Source of the DNA: Rickettsiales bacterium
GTDB taxonomy: Bacteria; Pseudomonadota; Alphaproteobacteria; Rickettsiales; UBA8987
Direction: 5' to 3'
Length of the DNA stretch: 64,000 bases
Assembly (NCBI GenBank): GCA_020630095.1
Contig: JAHDCD010000003.1
Coordinates: 124,001-188,000, forward strand
Part shown: positions 46,116-54,920 of the stretch, piece after piece
Layout of the letters: the number at the start of each line of letters is the position of its first letter
Position numbering within the stretch: the stretch's first letter is position 1
The notes under the pieces: model-generated
The model's database searches: none
What the model was told of the DNA's origin: nothing
The model's input: only the letters and a program-made list of their open reading frames with translations
Made by a program: the position numbers and the translations under genes

Positions 46116-47336
46116 ATGGAAAACTATCAGAAAAATTGGTTAAAACTTGCCATTTGGGCGTTAGCGTTAAGTGGAATATTAGTAATTATTGTTGCGGGGA
46201 TGCGGTTAGAGTCTTTCCGTGAAATATTCCCGTATAAGGACAGTTTTCAAACCGCTCTGGTAATTCATGTTATATTATCGGTTATTGTTTGGATGATGTG
46301 CTTTTACTGCCTCTTAAGCAAGAGTGTGAAAGCATCTAATTTAAGTTTTCAACTTTGTTTGGCTGGTACAATATTAATATCATTAGCGCCATTTATTCAC
46401 TTAGATTCTAAGCCTTCTTTAAATAACTATGTGCCTATGCTGGACGTTACTTCTTACATAGTTGGGCTTGCTGTTTTTGGGCTAGGAATATTATATCATA
46501 ATATATGCAACCTTAGTGCTAATTTTCGTGAGAATAAAATTGAAGCAATTACACTAGATGTGATTTTATTGATTAGCTTTATTACCCTAATAGGTTCTTT
46601 TATAGCGCTTAAGAATAACGAAGGTTTGTTTTTTGCGCATGATTATTATGAGAATTTATTTTGGGCTTTTGGACATACTTTAATGTTCCTGTTTGCTCAG
46701 ATTCTAATAATAGTTTGGTTTAGGATTTTTGATTTAAAGAACAGCAAATTATACCTTTATATTTTACTTATAAATCCACTACTGGTTTTGTATAATCCTA
46801 TTATATTCTTTGAACATTCAATTGTAGATTTTGCTTTTAAAGATTTCTTCTCATGGCAGATGAAATATCTAGGTGGAATTTCTTCAACTCTGTTTGTTAT
46901 ACTAGCTGCATACCGATTTAAATTTATATTTAGTTCTTATAAATTTGCCGCGGTAGCATCGGTTATTATTTTTGGAGTTGGCGGGATAATTGGCTTTAAT
47001 ATTTCAGGCGAGAATACTACCATTCCTGCACATTATCATGGGTCAATTATTGGTATAACTACCGCGCTTATGGGATATGTTTATTATCTAACTTCGCGTG
47101 ATGGTATAGCATCTAAATTACAGATAGTATTTTATGCATTTGGGCAGTTATTACATATCGCTGGCCTAGCTATTGCAGGCAATCATGGCGCTTTACGTAA
47201 AATGGCTGAAATGGGCAATAGATTCGCTCAAGATTTAGTTGGCGTAGGTGTTGTTTTAACACTTATTGGTGGCGTTATGTTTGTAATAATTTCACTGCGT
47301 GGGATTAGTCAAACTAGAGTAACTAGCACGTTATAA
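46116..47336 (+). CDS. Haem-copper oxidase subunit I-like membrane protein
   Basis: The 406-residue protein has about 12 membrane helices. Histidines lie in places that recall cytochrome oxidase subunit I: His51 (VIHVILSVIVW), His187 (WAFGHTLMFLFAQ), His306 and His308 (PAHYHGSIIG) and His347/His356 (GQLLHIAGLAIAGNH). Similar short subunit-I-like proteins occur in alphaproteobacteria, but the protein is smaller than a normal cbb3 or aa3 subunit. Subunit II and III genes are not next to it. It may be a nitric-oxide-reductase-like or assembly-related relative. The 3' end overlaps the folate enzyme gene by 14 bases, tail to tail. Confidence 0.75.
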   Translation: MENYQKNWLKLAIWALALSGILVIIVAGMRLESFREIFPYKDSFQTALVIHVILSVIVWMMCFYCLLSKSVKASNLSFQLCLAGTILISLAPFIHLDSKPSLNNYVPMLDVTSYIVGLAVFGLGILYHNICNLSANFRENKIEAITLDVILLISFITLIGSFIALKNNEGLFFAHDYYENLFWAFGHTLMFLFAQILIIVWFRIFDLKNSKLYLYILLINPLLVLYNPIIFFEHSIVDFAFKDFFSWQMKYLGGISSTLFVILAAYRFKFIFSSYKFAAVASVIIFGVGGIIGFNISGENTTIPAHYHGSIIGITTALMGYVYYLTSRDGIASKLQIVFYAFGQLLHIAGLAIAGNHGALRKMAEMGNRFAQDLVGVGVVLTLIGGVMFVIISLRGISQTRVTSTL

Positions 47337-47856
47337 CTTCTTTTTCTGTTACAATAAAATCTAACTTTATATCATGATCTTCTTGAAACTGGGCAGATGT
47401 CTCTTGGAAGGAATAGCCAATGCCGATTTTCATTACGTTAGGATTTTGACTTAAGTATCTGTCGTAATAGCCACCACCATAACCAATTCTATATCCCTGC
47501 CTGTTAAAAACAGTTAATGGGATAAGTAAAACGTCTGGCACTTTTTTAGCTATTAACCTTTTCTTAGGCTCGCCTATGCCAAATGAGTTTTTGATTAGCT
47601 TATCTTTTAATTTGAACGGGTAAAAATCTAAGTTCTTATCTTTAGTTATAACTGGCAAGTATGGCTTCTTATGCTTGTATAAAAGCGCCAGCGGATTAGC
47701 CTCATTGTTAATAGGGTAATAGCCACCTATAGGCTTTGCGAGTGTAATAAAATTAGTAAAAAACTCTTCACCTATTAAACGCGAAAGTTCTATCACCTCT
47801 TTTTCATTAAGCTTTTTGCGCTTTGAAATAAACTCTTTTCTAATCTTGTTTTTCAT
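47323..47856 (-). CDS. 5-formyltetrahydrofolate cyclo-ligase
   Basis: The 177-residue enzyme converts 5-formyl-THF to 5,10-methenyl-THF with ATP and rescues folate from a dead-end form. The basic N terminus MKNKIRKEFISKRKKL, the PINNEANP loop, and the terminal GYRIGYGGGYYDRYL glycine-rich motif are characteristic (FAU1/YgfA family). It lies divergent from xseB. Confidence 0.93.
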   Translation of the reverse strand: MKNKIRKEFISKRKKLNEKEVIELSRLIGEEFFTNFITLAKPIGGYYPINNEANPLALLYKHKKPYLPVITKDKNLDFYPFKLKDKLIKNSFGIGEPKKRLIAKKVPDVLLIPLTVFNRQGYRIGYGGGYYDRYLSQNPNVMKIGIGYSFQETSAQFQEDHDIKLDFIVTEKEVITC

Positions 47857-47916
47857 TTGTTTTATTTGCTCAAGTTATCTCTTGATAGGTAATTATGCTT
47901 AGCTATCTTTTATTCC

Positions 47917-48159
47917 ATGACTGAAGGAAAGGACATAAGCAAGCTATCTTTTGAAGAAGCAATGAGAGAATTAGAAGCCGTTATTTCAAGGTTAGAAAAT
48001 GGTGGACTAGATTTAGATAAAGCCATTGAAGACTATTCTTATGGTGAAAAGCTTAAAACAACTTGTGAAGCTAAGTTAAAAGAAGCGAAATTAAAACTAG
48101 AGAAAGTTATTTCTCAAAATTCTGAAGGCGAAATTAAAACTGAAGTTTTAGAAGCTTAA
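47917..48159 (+). CDS. xseB: Exodeoxyribonuclease VII small subunit
   Basis: The 80-residue acidic helical protein contains LSFEEAMRELEAVISRLENGGLDLDKAIEDYSYG, the XseB signature, followed by a second helix. It stabilises XseA in single-strand DNA degradation. xseA is not adjacent. The gene ends three bases before the stop of the fused pilin gene on the other strand. Confidence 0.95.
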   Translation: MTEGKDISKLSFEEAMRELEAVISRLENGGLDLDKAIEDYSYGEKLKTTCEAKLKEAKLKLEKVISQNSEGEIKTEVLEA

Positions 48160-48162
48160 AAA

Positions 48163-48882
48163 TTAAGGACCGGTATTTATTACCGAACTTGGTGCATTAG
48201 GATTAGCACCACCACCGCCACTTCCGCCGCTACCTCTACTTGCCTGAATACCAGATACCCCTTTACAGCCAACATCTAAGGCCTCATCGTTTTCTACAGC
48301 GTCTGATGCTATATAGCCAACGCCGAATAAGATAAACACACCAAGCGCTGTTACTAGCACGTTAACATAGCTCATTTTACCAGAAAAGGCTGTTGCCCCC
48401 ATAAACACTATACCGAACGAAGCAATTGCACGCGCAATATCCGATTCGTATACGCCTGCCATTTGACAAACAAGGTCACCCATATCTGCCCATACACTTC
48501 CTGCAGCACCACGATAGTTTAGGCATTCTGAGATAGAACTTGCGTCCATACTGTTATTAATAATCATTGCACCGATAATCTGCGGAACTGAGAACATTAA
48601 CATTACGCCAAGGCCAGTAAGTAATACTGTAGGCCATTGTAGCTTTCCTAAAAATGCATATGCACCCATGGTAACAATACCAAAAGATGCTAGTGCGCGG
48701 GCTACATCTGAGCCGAATACTGAAGCAATTTCACAGATAGCTTGACCAGCCTGTTCAAGTGCATCTTGTGCAAATGCTTCAGCTGGAAAAAAGCAACAAA
48801 AAAGGGCTATAAAAGCCCCTAAAATAAACATAGGGGCGCAAGGGAAATTATTCTCCTTATGTGCGCCCCCAGTACTAATCAT
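48163..48882 (-). CDS. Fused double TrbC/VirB2-like pilin
   Basis: The 239-residue protein has a signal-like N terminus (FFPAEAFAQ) and then two tandem TrbC/VirB2 units. Unit 1 (residues about 46-110) contains SDVARALASFGIVTMGAYAFLGK. Unit 2 (about 135-195) contains SDIARAIASFGIVFMGATAFSGK. Each has two membrane helices. A Cys pair is spaced about 70 residues apart in each unit (50 and 120; 139 and 206), as in the single-unit neighbour (43 and 113), so one disulfide per unit is likely. The C terminus is a Gly/Ser/Asn tail. VirB2 normally forms the type IV secretion pilus as single copies; a covalent dimer is unusual. The start at 48882 is supported by GAAGG seven bases upstream. It lies 13 bases after the single-unit pilin gene. 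Confidence 0.85.
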   Translation of the reverse strand: MISTGGAHKENNFPCAPMFILGAFIALFCCFFPAEAFAQDALEQAGQAICEIASVFGSDVARALASFGIVTMGAYAFLGKLQWPTVLLTGLGVMLMFSVPQIIGAMIINNSMDASSISECLNYRGAAGSVWADMGDLVCQMAGVYESDIARAIASFGIVFMGATAFSGKMSYVNVLVTALGVFILFGVGYIASDAVENDEALDVGCKGVSGIQASRGSGGSGGGGANPNAPSSVINTGP

Positions 48883-48895
48883 TTTATACCTTCAA

Positions 48896-49264
48896 TTATT
48901 GAGATTGAAGGGCGTTAGCACCTGTACAGTTTGCATTATTAGTACCGTCATCTTGACCAGCACTTGCAAATGAGTTTACAATGTATGCAACACCGAAGAT
49001 GATGAATACACCAAGTGCAGTTGTTAATACTGTACCCCAGTTTAACTTACCTAAGAATGCACCTACACCCATGAATATAATACCGAATGATGCGATAGTA
49101 CGCGCGATATCAGATTCAACTACTGATGCAATGTTACATGCAAGGTCACCTGCGTAATTCCATACTTTACCTTCATTACTTTGTGCAAGAGCTAAATCTG
49201 GGAAGATTACAAGCGCAATTGCAAACATAAATAAAGATATTGATAATAAATTAGTCTTAAACAT
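48896..49264 (-). CDS. TrbC/VirB2-like pilin, single unit
   Basis: The 122-residue protein has a Sec signal ending ALAQ (cleavage about residue 27-28). It then has one TrbC/VirB2 domain with YAGDLACNIASVVESDIAR, SFGIIFMGVGAFLGKLNWG and TALGVFIIFGVAYI, two membrane helices, and a polar tail with Cys113. It is nearly identical in pattern to the second unit of the fused neighbour. A strong ribosome-binding site (GAGAGGAAA) precedes the ATG. Other virB/rvh genes are not in the window, as is common in Rickettsiales where these genes are scattered. Confidence 0.88.
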   Translation of the reverse strand: MFKTNLLSISLFMFAIALVIFPDLALAQSNEGKVWNYAGDLACNIASVVESDIARTIASFGIIFMGVGAFLGKLNWGTVLTTALGVFIIFGVAYIVNSFASAGQDDGTNNANCTGANALQSQ

Positions 49265-49363
49265 ATATTTCCTCTCTAGAGTTTTTAATTATTTTTATAT
49301 TGTAATGTGCTAATGGTTAATAAAGAGTTAAGCAATTACAATTTTTTACAAAGGTTAACTCTA

Positions 49364-49855
49364 TTAACTTTCTCTTTTGGAATTAATGGTAAATATAACA
49401 ATAGCAAGAGTTAATATTAACTCTACTGCAAAGCGAGTTTGAGCAGCCGCTTGGAAACTTGTGTAGTGAGATACTACAACATAAGAGCAGAGGCGGATTA
49501 GGAAGTAAAACACCGCCAATTTTTGCACCTCAGAAACAATCTGATATTTTAAAAAAGCTAATATTATCAACCTGATAGCTAAAAATACCGCTACCGAATA
49601 TGCTAAATAAAACGTCACTAGTATATTATAGGTGAAATTATCTAGCTTTGTGGTAGTATCTTCACTTAGAATTGCTGTGTAGCCAGATATATCCCATAAG
49701 CAAATAGAGGTTATAACTATACTAACTACTAACCATATTATTTGCACCTTGCTGGGCTTTTTTGCCTTTTTATTAGAAAGAGCGGATTTAAAGTAAAAAT
49801 ACCCACCAAGCACCAGCCATATTAATATTTGGTATTTAAGAGGGGTAAGATTCAT
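49364..49855 (-). CDS. Unknown integral membrane protein
   Basis: I do not recognise this 163-residue protein. It has four or five membrane helices (QILIWLVLGGYFYF, IIWLVVSIVITSICLW, NILVTFYLAYSVAVFLAIRL, FAVELILTLAIVIFTI), a basic loop after the first (SNKKAKKPSK) and little else that is conserved. It starts three bases after the DAHP synthase stop, so it is co-transcribed with that gene, and lies about 100 bases before the pilin operon. It may belong with either. Confidence 0.7.
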   Translation of the reverse strand: MNLTPLKYQILIWLVLGGYFYFKSALSNKKAKKPSKVQIIWLVVSIVITSICLWDISGYTAILSEDTTTKLDNFTYNILVTFYLAYSVAVFLAIRLIILAFLKYQIVSEVQKLAVFYFLIRLCSYVVVSHYTSFQAAAQTRFAVELILTLAIVIFTINSKRES

Positions 49856-49858
49856 TAT

Positions 49859-51199
49859 TTATTTACCCTCTATACGAAGCTCATTAGCTAAAAGATACGC
49901 TAATTCAAGGGCTTGCGAGCCATTTAAGCGCGGGTCGCAATGAGTATGATATCTATTTTCTAGATCAAGCTCAGTAATATCTTGGCTACCGCCTAAACAT
50001 TCCGTTACATCTTGCCCTGTCATTTCGAAATGCACGCCACCTGCATGGGTACCTTCTGCGCGGTGAATTTCAAAGAAACTCTTAATTTCTGATAATATAC
50101 TATCGAACTTACGAGATTTATAGCCGTTATCCGTTTTAATAGTGTTACCATGCATAGGGTCACAGCTCCAGATAACATTTCTGCCCTCACGCTTTACGCG
50201 CTCAACCAATTTAGGGAAGTTAGAGCCTTCAATTTTATCAGCGCCATAGCGAGCGATAATTGTAAGCTTACCTTCTTCATTCTCTGGGTTTAATGCATCG
50301 ATAAGTCTAATTAACTCATCTGGCTCCATTGTTTGACCGCATTTAGATGCCACAGGGTTAGCGATACCGCGGAAGAACTCAACATGAGCTTCATCTAATG
50401 CGCGGGTACGTTCACCAATCCATAACATATGAGCCGAACAAGCGTAGTGCTGACCAGTTTTTTCGTCTTGCCTAACTAAAGCTTCTTCAAATGGAAGTAA
50501 TAAACCTTCGTGCGATACATAGAAACGTGCTGAGCGTAACTCTTCATTTTCGTGCGAAATGCCCGTTGCATCTATGAATTTTAACCACGTTTTAATGTCG
50601 GCAATTATTTCTGCAAATTGGCTATTTGAACTAGCAAACTCCTCGTTAAGTCTGATAATGTTTTGTAAGCTAAATTCACCTGAACGGCTGATAGAGCGCA
50701 AGTAATTAAGCGTTGCCGCAGATTGGAAATATGCTTTTCTTAAATTTTCAGGATCGTTAACCCTGCCCTTTTCTGTGAAGGCTATAGAGTTTACGTTGTC
50801 CCCTCTGTATGATGGTAATTTTAAGCCATCTTTTTCTTCAAAATCTGCACTGCGGGGCTTAGCAAATTGACCCGCAATTCTGCCTACCTTTACTATAGGC
50901 TTACCTGCGCCGTACATTAAGGCTACAGTCATTTGCATCATTACATTGAAGTAATTTACTAGATTATCTTGGTTGAACTCGGCAAAGCTTTCTGCACAAT
51001 CACCACCTTGAAGCAAAAAGCTTTCACCGCGACATACTGTTGCAAGCTCCTTTTTAAGGCTACGAATTTCGGACGGACTTACCAAAGTTGGGTAAGATTT
51101 TATGGTATTTAAAGTATTATTAAGCTCCGCTTTATCATCATAAATTGGTTGTTGCTTAATAGGTAATTTTTTCCAGCTATTTGCACTCCAGTTTGTCAT
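49859..51199 (-). CDS. 3-deoxy-7-phosphoheptulonate synthase, class II (plant type)
   Basis: From the ATG at 51199 the protein has 446 residues (MTNWSANSWKKLPIKQQPIY). This is the usual N terminus of class II DAHP synthases; the longer frame to 51394 runs into dapD on the other strand and is unrelated in sequence. LLQGGDCAESFAEF, KVGRIAGQFAKPRS, and RDPMHG-like SCDPMHGNTIKT are diagnostic. It starts the shikimate pathway from PEP and erythrose 4-phosphate, giving chorismate for PabB and aromatic amino acids. It is divergent from dapD. Confidence 0.94.
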   Translation of the reverse strand: MTNWSANSWKKLPIKQQPIYDDKAELNNTLNTIKSYPTLVSPSEIRSLKKELATVCRGESFLLQGGDCAESFAEFNQDNLVNYFNVMMQMTVALMYGAGKPIVKVGRIAGQFAKPRSADFEEKDGLKLPSYRGDNVNSIAFTEKGRVNDPENLRKAYFQSAATLNYLRSISRSGEFSLQNIIRLNEEFASSNSQFAEIIADIKTWLKFIDATGISHENEELRSARFYVSHEGLLLPFEEALVRQDEKTGQHYACSAHMLWIGERTRALDEAHVEFFRGIANPVASKCGQTMEPDELIRLIDALNPENEEGKLTIIARYGADKIEGSNFPKLVERVKREGRNVIWSCDPMHGNTIKTDNGYKSRKFDSILSEIKSFFEIHRAEGTHAGGVHFEMTGQDVTECLGGSQDITELDLENRYHTHCDPRLNGSQALELAYLLANELRIEGK

Positions 51200-51298
51200 G
51201 TGCTTCAACATAGACCTCAAGATACTATAATCAATCATATTGCTTGTTTTTCTTGAGCCTATCACTATATATTGATTACAAATTTTACGTATTAAAAG

Positions 51299-52150
51299 AT
51301 GGAAAATATTAAAAAAATCATTGAAAAAACTTGGGATAACCGCGACAGCATAAACGTTAACACTACAGGTGAAGTGCGTGGTGCTGTGCAACAAACGCTA
51401 GATGCGCTAGATGATGGCGAGCTTAGAGTTGCTGAAAAGAGTGGTGACGATTGGAAAGTTAATGATTGGGCGAAGAAAGCTATTCTACTTTCATTCCGTT
51501 TGAACGATATGAACTTAATTGGTAACTCACCTAAGGTTGATGGCGCAGATAGTTACTGGTATGATAAAGTTCCTCCGAAAACATTGAACTGGAGTCAGGA
51601 AGATTTTAAAGAAGCTGGCTTTCGTGCAGTTCCGGGTTGTTTCGTACGTCATTCGGCATTTATTGCTAAAGGTGCGGTGCTTATGCCATCTTTTGTAAAC
51701 CTTGGCGCTTATGTTGATGAAGGCACAATGGTTGATACTTGGGCTACTATTGGTTCATGCGCTCAAATTGGCAAAAACTGCCATATTTCTGGTGGCGCAG
51801 GTATTGGTGGCGTTCTTGAGCCATTACAAGCTAACCCTGTAATTATTGAAGATAACGTATTTATCGGCGCTCGTTCTGAAATAGCTGAAGGTGTTGTTGT
51901 TGGTGAAGGTTCAGTAATTTCTATGGGTGTGTATATTGGCGCATCTACTAAAATTATTGATCGTGAATCTGGTGAAATTTTCTACGGCAAAGTTCCTCCA
52001 TATTCAGTTGTTGTTCCAGGTAACATTGCAAATGCAGATCCTTCTAAGCCATCGTTATACGCTGCGGTTATTGTTAAGAAGGTAGATGAAAAGACTCGCT
52101 CTAAAACATCTATTAATGAGCTACTTCGTGAAGAAGTAAAAGCGGCTTAA
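51299..52150 (+). CDS. dapD: 2,3,4,5-tetrahydropyridine-2,6-dicarboxylate N-succinyltransferase
   Basis: The 283-residue enzyme of the succinylase branch to meso-DAP and lysine has a left-handed beta-helix with hexapeptide repeats ([42 protein letters not shown]). The N-terminal helical domain starts [22 protein letters not shown] is needed for peptidoglycan, so this fits the MreBCD genes. It is followed by nrdR four bases later. Confidence 0.97.
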   Translation: MENIKKIIEKTWDNRDSINVNTTGEVRGAVQQTLDALDDGELRVAEKSGDDWKVNDWAKKAILLSFRLNDMNLIGNSPKVDGADSYWYDKVPPKTLNWSQEDFKEAGFRAVPGCFVRHSAFIAKGAVLMPSFVNLGAYVDEGTMVDTWATIGSCAQIGKNCHISGGAGIGGVLEPLQANPVIIEDNVFIGARSEIAEGVVVGEGSVISMGVYIGASTKIIDRESGEIFYGKVPPYSVVVPGNIANADPSKPSLYAAVIVKKVDEKTRSKTSINELLREEVKAA

Positions 52151-52154
52151 TATT

Positions 52155-52613
52155 ATGAAGTGTCCGTTTTGTGGAAATAGCGATACTAACGTAAAAGATT
52201 CTCGCCCTACTGAGGATAACGCAGTTATTAGACGTAGGCGTGAGTGCCCTGAATGTAAGAGTAGATTTACCACTTTTGAACGCATTCAATTAAAAGATAT
52301 TATTGTTATTAAACGTAACAATGTACGTACTATTTTTGTGCGCGATAAGGTTAGGTCGTCTATCAAAATAGCTACACGTAAGCGCCCTGTAACTGAAGAT
52401 GATATTGATAATATCATGAGTAACATCACCTTGAAGCTTGAAGAAAGAGGTGATAGGCAAGCTTCTATTGAAGTTACCACTAAAGAAATTGGTGAAATGA
52501 TTATGAGTGAACTGGCTGAGATAGATAAGGTATCTTATATTAGGTTCGCAAGTGTATATAAAGATTTCGCGCGCGAGGAAGATTTCGCAGAATTTATTGA
52601 AGCGATTAAGTAG
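52155..52613 (+). CDS. nrdR: Transcriptional repressor NrdR
   Basis: The 152-residue protein has an N-terminal zinc ribbon (MKCPFCGNSDTNVKDSRPTED, CPECKSRFTTFER) and an ATP-cone domain that senses ATP/dATP. It represses ribonucleotide reductase genes by binding NrdR boxes. No nrd gene is in the window. It is cotranscribed with dapD. Downstream is a tandem GGATAG-like stretch and then a palindromic repeat. Confidence 0.97.
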   Translation: MKCPFCGNSDTNVKDSRPTEDNAVIRRRRECPECKSRFTTFERIQLKDIIVIKRNNVRTIFVRDKVRSSIKIATRKRPVTEDDIDNIMSNITLKLEERGDRQASIEVTTKEIGEMIMSELAEIDKVSYIRFASVYKDFAREEDFAEFIEAIK

Positions 52614-52649
52614 AAGGATAGTAGGTTGGAAGGATAGAAGGATTTTTGC

Positions 52650-52749
52650 CGTCATCGCGAGGAGCAGAGCGACGTGGCTATCCATCTCATGATCTGTAAA
52701 GTTTAAAAGATTCTGTGATGGATTGCTTCGCCTGCGGCTCGCAATGACG
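52650..52749. repeat. CGTCATCGCGAGG...CGCAATGACG repeat covering the gpmI start
   Basis: This 100 bp copy is related to 39867-40014. Its right end GCTCGCAATGACG holds the gpmI ATG (52744-52746). The nrdR-gpmI gap of about 130 bases consists mostly of this element. Confidence 0.82.
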
Positions 52750-54219
52750 AATCAAAAAAATAAATTATTACTTTGTATTCTTGATGGCTGGGGTGTTATT
52801 CGCGGGCATGAGCATGATGCGATTTATAATGCTGATACTCCTAATTTTGACCGCTTCTTAAAAGATTACCCAAATTCCGAACTTAAAACTTCTGGGCTTG
52901 ATGTTGGCTTACCCGATGGACAAATGGGTAATAGCGAAGTTGGGCATATGACCATTGGTTCGGGTAGAATTATTTTTCAAAACTTGCCGAAGATTAATAA
53001 ATCAATTGAAAATGGTGAATTTGAAAAGCTAGAGCAAATTAAAAAATTAAAAAATGCTTCTGGTGCAATTCATATTATCGGGCTTTGCTCTGATGGCGGT
53101 GTGCATGCGCATATTGACCATATAAAAGAGCTTTCTAAGATTTTAGGTGATAAGAAATATTATATCCATGCAATTACGGATGGTCGTGATGTAGCACAAA
53201 AATCTGCATTAGAGTATGTTGATGGGCTGGAAAATATTGCCACTATTGGTGGCCGATACTACACCATGGACCGCGACAATAAATGGGAACGCACACAGCT
53301 TGGCTATGATGCTATGGTTAATGGTGTTGGTAGAAAGGCTGAATCTGCCGAAGATGCAATTAACAACTCATATGCTGAGGATATTAATGATGAATTTATC
53401 TTACCATGCGTAATTGGTGATTATGATGGCATAAAAGATGGCGACTCTGTTATAATTGTTAATTTCCGCGCTGATAGAGTTAGACAGTTAACAGAAGCTT
53501 TGTTTAAGCCTGAGTTTAATGGCTTTGAATCCCCTAAATTACACTTAGAGAATAAAATTACCTTTGTTGAATATGCTGAATTCCTTAGCCCCTATCATGA
53601 AATCTTATTCCCTAGTGAAGAGATAAAAAATACCTTGGGTGAGGTTGTTTCTAATGAAGGTTTAAGACAATTTAGAACTTCTGAAACTGAAAAATATGCA
53701 CATGTTACATTTTTCTTTAATGGCGGTAAGGAAGAGGTTTATAAAAATGAAGTGCGTGAACTGGTTAAGTCACCAGATGTTGCAACGTATGACCTTAAGC
53801 CCGAAATGAGTTCTGGCGAGGTTACAGAAGCTTTACTTAGAGCTATAAATTCAGAAGATTATGAACTGATAGTAGTTAACTTTGCCAATACAGATATGGT
53901 TGGGCATACTGGCATTCAGTCTGCCGCGGTTAAGGCAGTAAAAGCGGTTGATAAATGCTTAGGAAAGTTAGAATCTGCATGCATTGAACATGGTTATTCT
54001 ATGCTGGTTTCAGCGGATCATGGCAATGCCGAGCAAATGATTGATGAGAATGGCAAGCCACATACTCAGCATACAACAGGGCCTGTGCCATTTATTGTAA
54101 TTGATAATAATGTTACCGAAGTTTCTGATGGTATATTATCCGATATTGCGCCCACCGCACTGCGCTTACTTAATGTAGATATTCCTGATGAAATGACCGG
54201 AAAGGTTTTAACTACCTAG
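52744..54219 (+). CDS. gpmI: 2,3-bisphosphoglycerate-independent phosphoglycerate mutase
   Basis: The ATG at 52744 gives 491 residues (MTNQKNKLLLCILDGWG); an upstream TTG at 52723 would only add residues encoded by the repeat. GNSEVGHMTIGSGR contains the serine that is phosphorylated, and SADHGNAEQM and HTQHTTGPVPF carry Mn2+ ligands. It interconverts 3- and 2-phosphoglycerate in glycolysis and gluconeogenesis. The start codon lies in the final ATGACG of the repeat, so translation begins on repeat sequence and the normal ribosome-binding site must also be repeat-derived or absent. Confidence 0.95.
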   Translation: MTNQKNKLLLCILDGWGVIRGHEHDAIYNADTPNFDRFLKDYPNSELKTSGLDVGLPDGQMGNSEVGHMTIGSGRIIFQNLPKINKSIENGEFEKLEQIKKLKNASGAIHIIGLCSDGGVHAHIDHIKELSKILGDKKYYIHAITDGRDVAQKSALEYVDGLENIATIGGRYYTMDRDNKWERTQLGYDAMVNGVGRKAESAEDAINNSYAEDINDEFILPCVIGDYDGIKDGDSVIIVNFRADRVRQLTEALFKPEFNGFESPKLHLENKITFVEYAEFLSPYHEILFPSEEIKNTLGEVVSNEGLRQFRTSETEKYAHVTFFFNGGKEEVYKNEVRELVKSPDVATYDLKPEMSSGEVTEALLRAINSEDYELIVVNFANTDMVGHTGIQSAAVKAVKAVDKCLGKLESACIEHGYSMLVSADHGNAEQMIDENGKPHTQHTTGPVPFIVIDNNVTEVSDGILSDIAPTALRLLNVDIPDEMTGKVLTT

Positions 54220-54562
54220 AAAGACCTTCTTCTTGCTCTTTCTTCTTCTCTTTCTCTTTTTCTAAACGAGTTTGACGCTTTGCTTCTTTAGCCATAGCTG
54301 AAGGTGAAAGGTCTTGAACTTTATCAAGTAACATTTGTAACTTCATGTCCGTTACTACAGAGAATGCACGCTCTACTATTGTTAATGCCCTATCTAAAAG
54401 CTTTTTAACAAATATTTTATTTTCAGCCGACTCAATATCATTAATAACCTCTCGAAGTTCATCCTCCATATTGGTTAAATCAAGGGTATTTCTTCTATAC
54501 TCAACTTGGTTAGAATCGTCTTCTTTGTTATTATTGTTTATTTTATTGCCATCGAAGGTCAT
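54212..54562 (-). CDS. Hypothetical helical protein, second of a pair
   Basis: I do not recognise this 116-residue protein. An acidic, Asn-rich N terminus (NKINNNNKEDDSNQVEYRR) is followed by helices (EDELREVINDIESAENKIFVKKLLDRALTIVERA) and a highly charged coiled-coil tail (KEAKRQTRLEKEKEKKKEQEEG). It overlaps the upstream partner gene by one base and gpmI by eight bases, tail to tail. Likely a structural or binding protein that works with its partner. Confidence 0.72.
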   Translation of the reverse strand: MTFDGNKINNNNKEDDSNQVEYRRNTLDLTNMEDELREVINDIESAENKIFVKKLLDRALTIVERAFSVVTDMKLQMLLDKVQDLSPSAMAKEAKRQTRLEKEKEKKKEQEEGLSR

Positions 54563-54882
54563 TAGCTCTTAACGTCCGTTAGTTTTTGATTAGTTTCCGC
54601 TAAACTAATTACAATTGAATGTAATGCCGCACGAATTTTAATAATATCACCTTTACCGATATTATCTTTGTCCTCTACAAATTTAACATAAACTTGCGCT
54701 AAATCTTCTGCAGATTCATTTACTTGCTTAATAAATGGAAGGAAATTTTCTGCAACTTCTTCAATATCAAGTTCAGGATCACCCGCCTCATCTGCATCTT
54801 CAATATCGTCTAGCATTCTCTCTGATTCATCGAATAGAGTTAGAATTTTCTCGTAAGTTGCTTTTTGTTCTTTGCTTGCCAT
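54562..54882 (-). CDS. Hypothetical acidic protein, first of a pair
   Basis: I do not recognise this 106-residue acidic, helical protein. It starts MASKEQKATYEKILTLFDES and contains an Asp/Glu-rich stretch (DDIEDADEAGDPELDIEE). No signal or membrane segment is seen. Its stop overlaps the start of the next gene by one base, so the pair is translationally coupled. The pair is divergent from pabB. Confidence 0.72.
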   Translation of the reverse strand: MASKEQKATYEKILTLFDESERMLDDIEDADEAGDPELDIEEVAENFLPFIKQVNESAEDLAQVYVKFVEDKDNIGKGDIIKIRAALHSIVISLAETNQKLTDVKS

Positions 54883-54920
54883 CTAATTTTGCTATCTTAC
54901 ATTACTCAATATAACGAATA

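Noticed and set aside
51200-51394. N-terminal extension of the class II DAHP synthase to 51394
   Set aside because: The extra 65 residues are not DAHP-synthase-like, overlap dapD on the other strand and precede the typical MTNWSANSWKK start.
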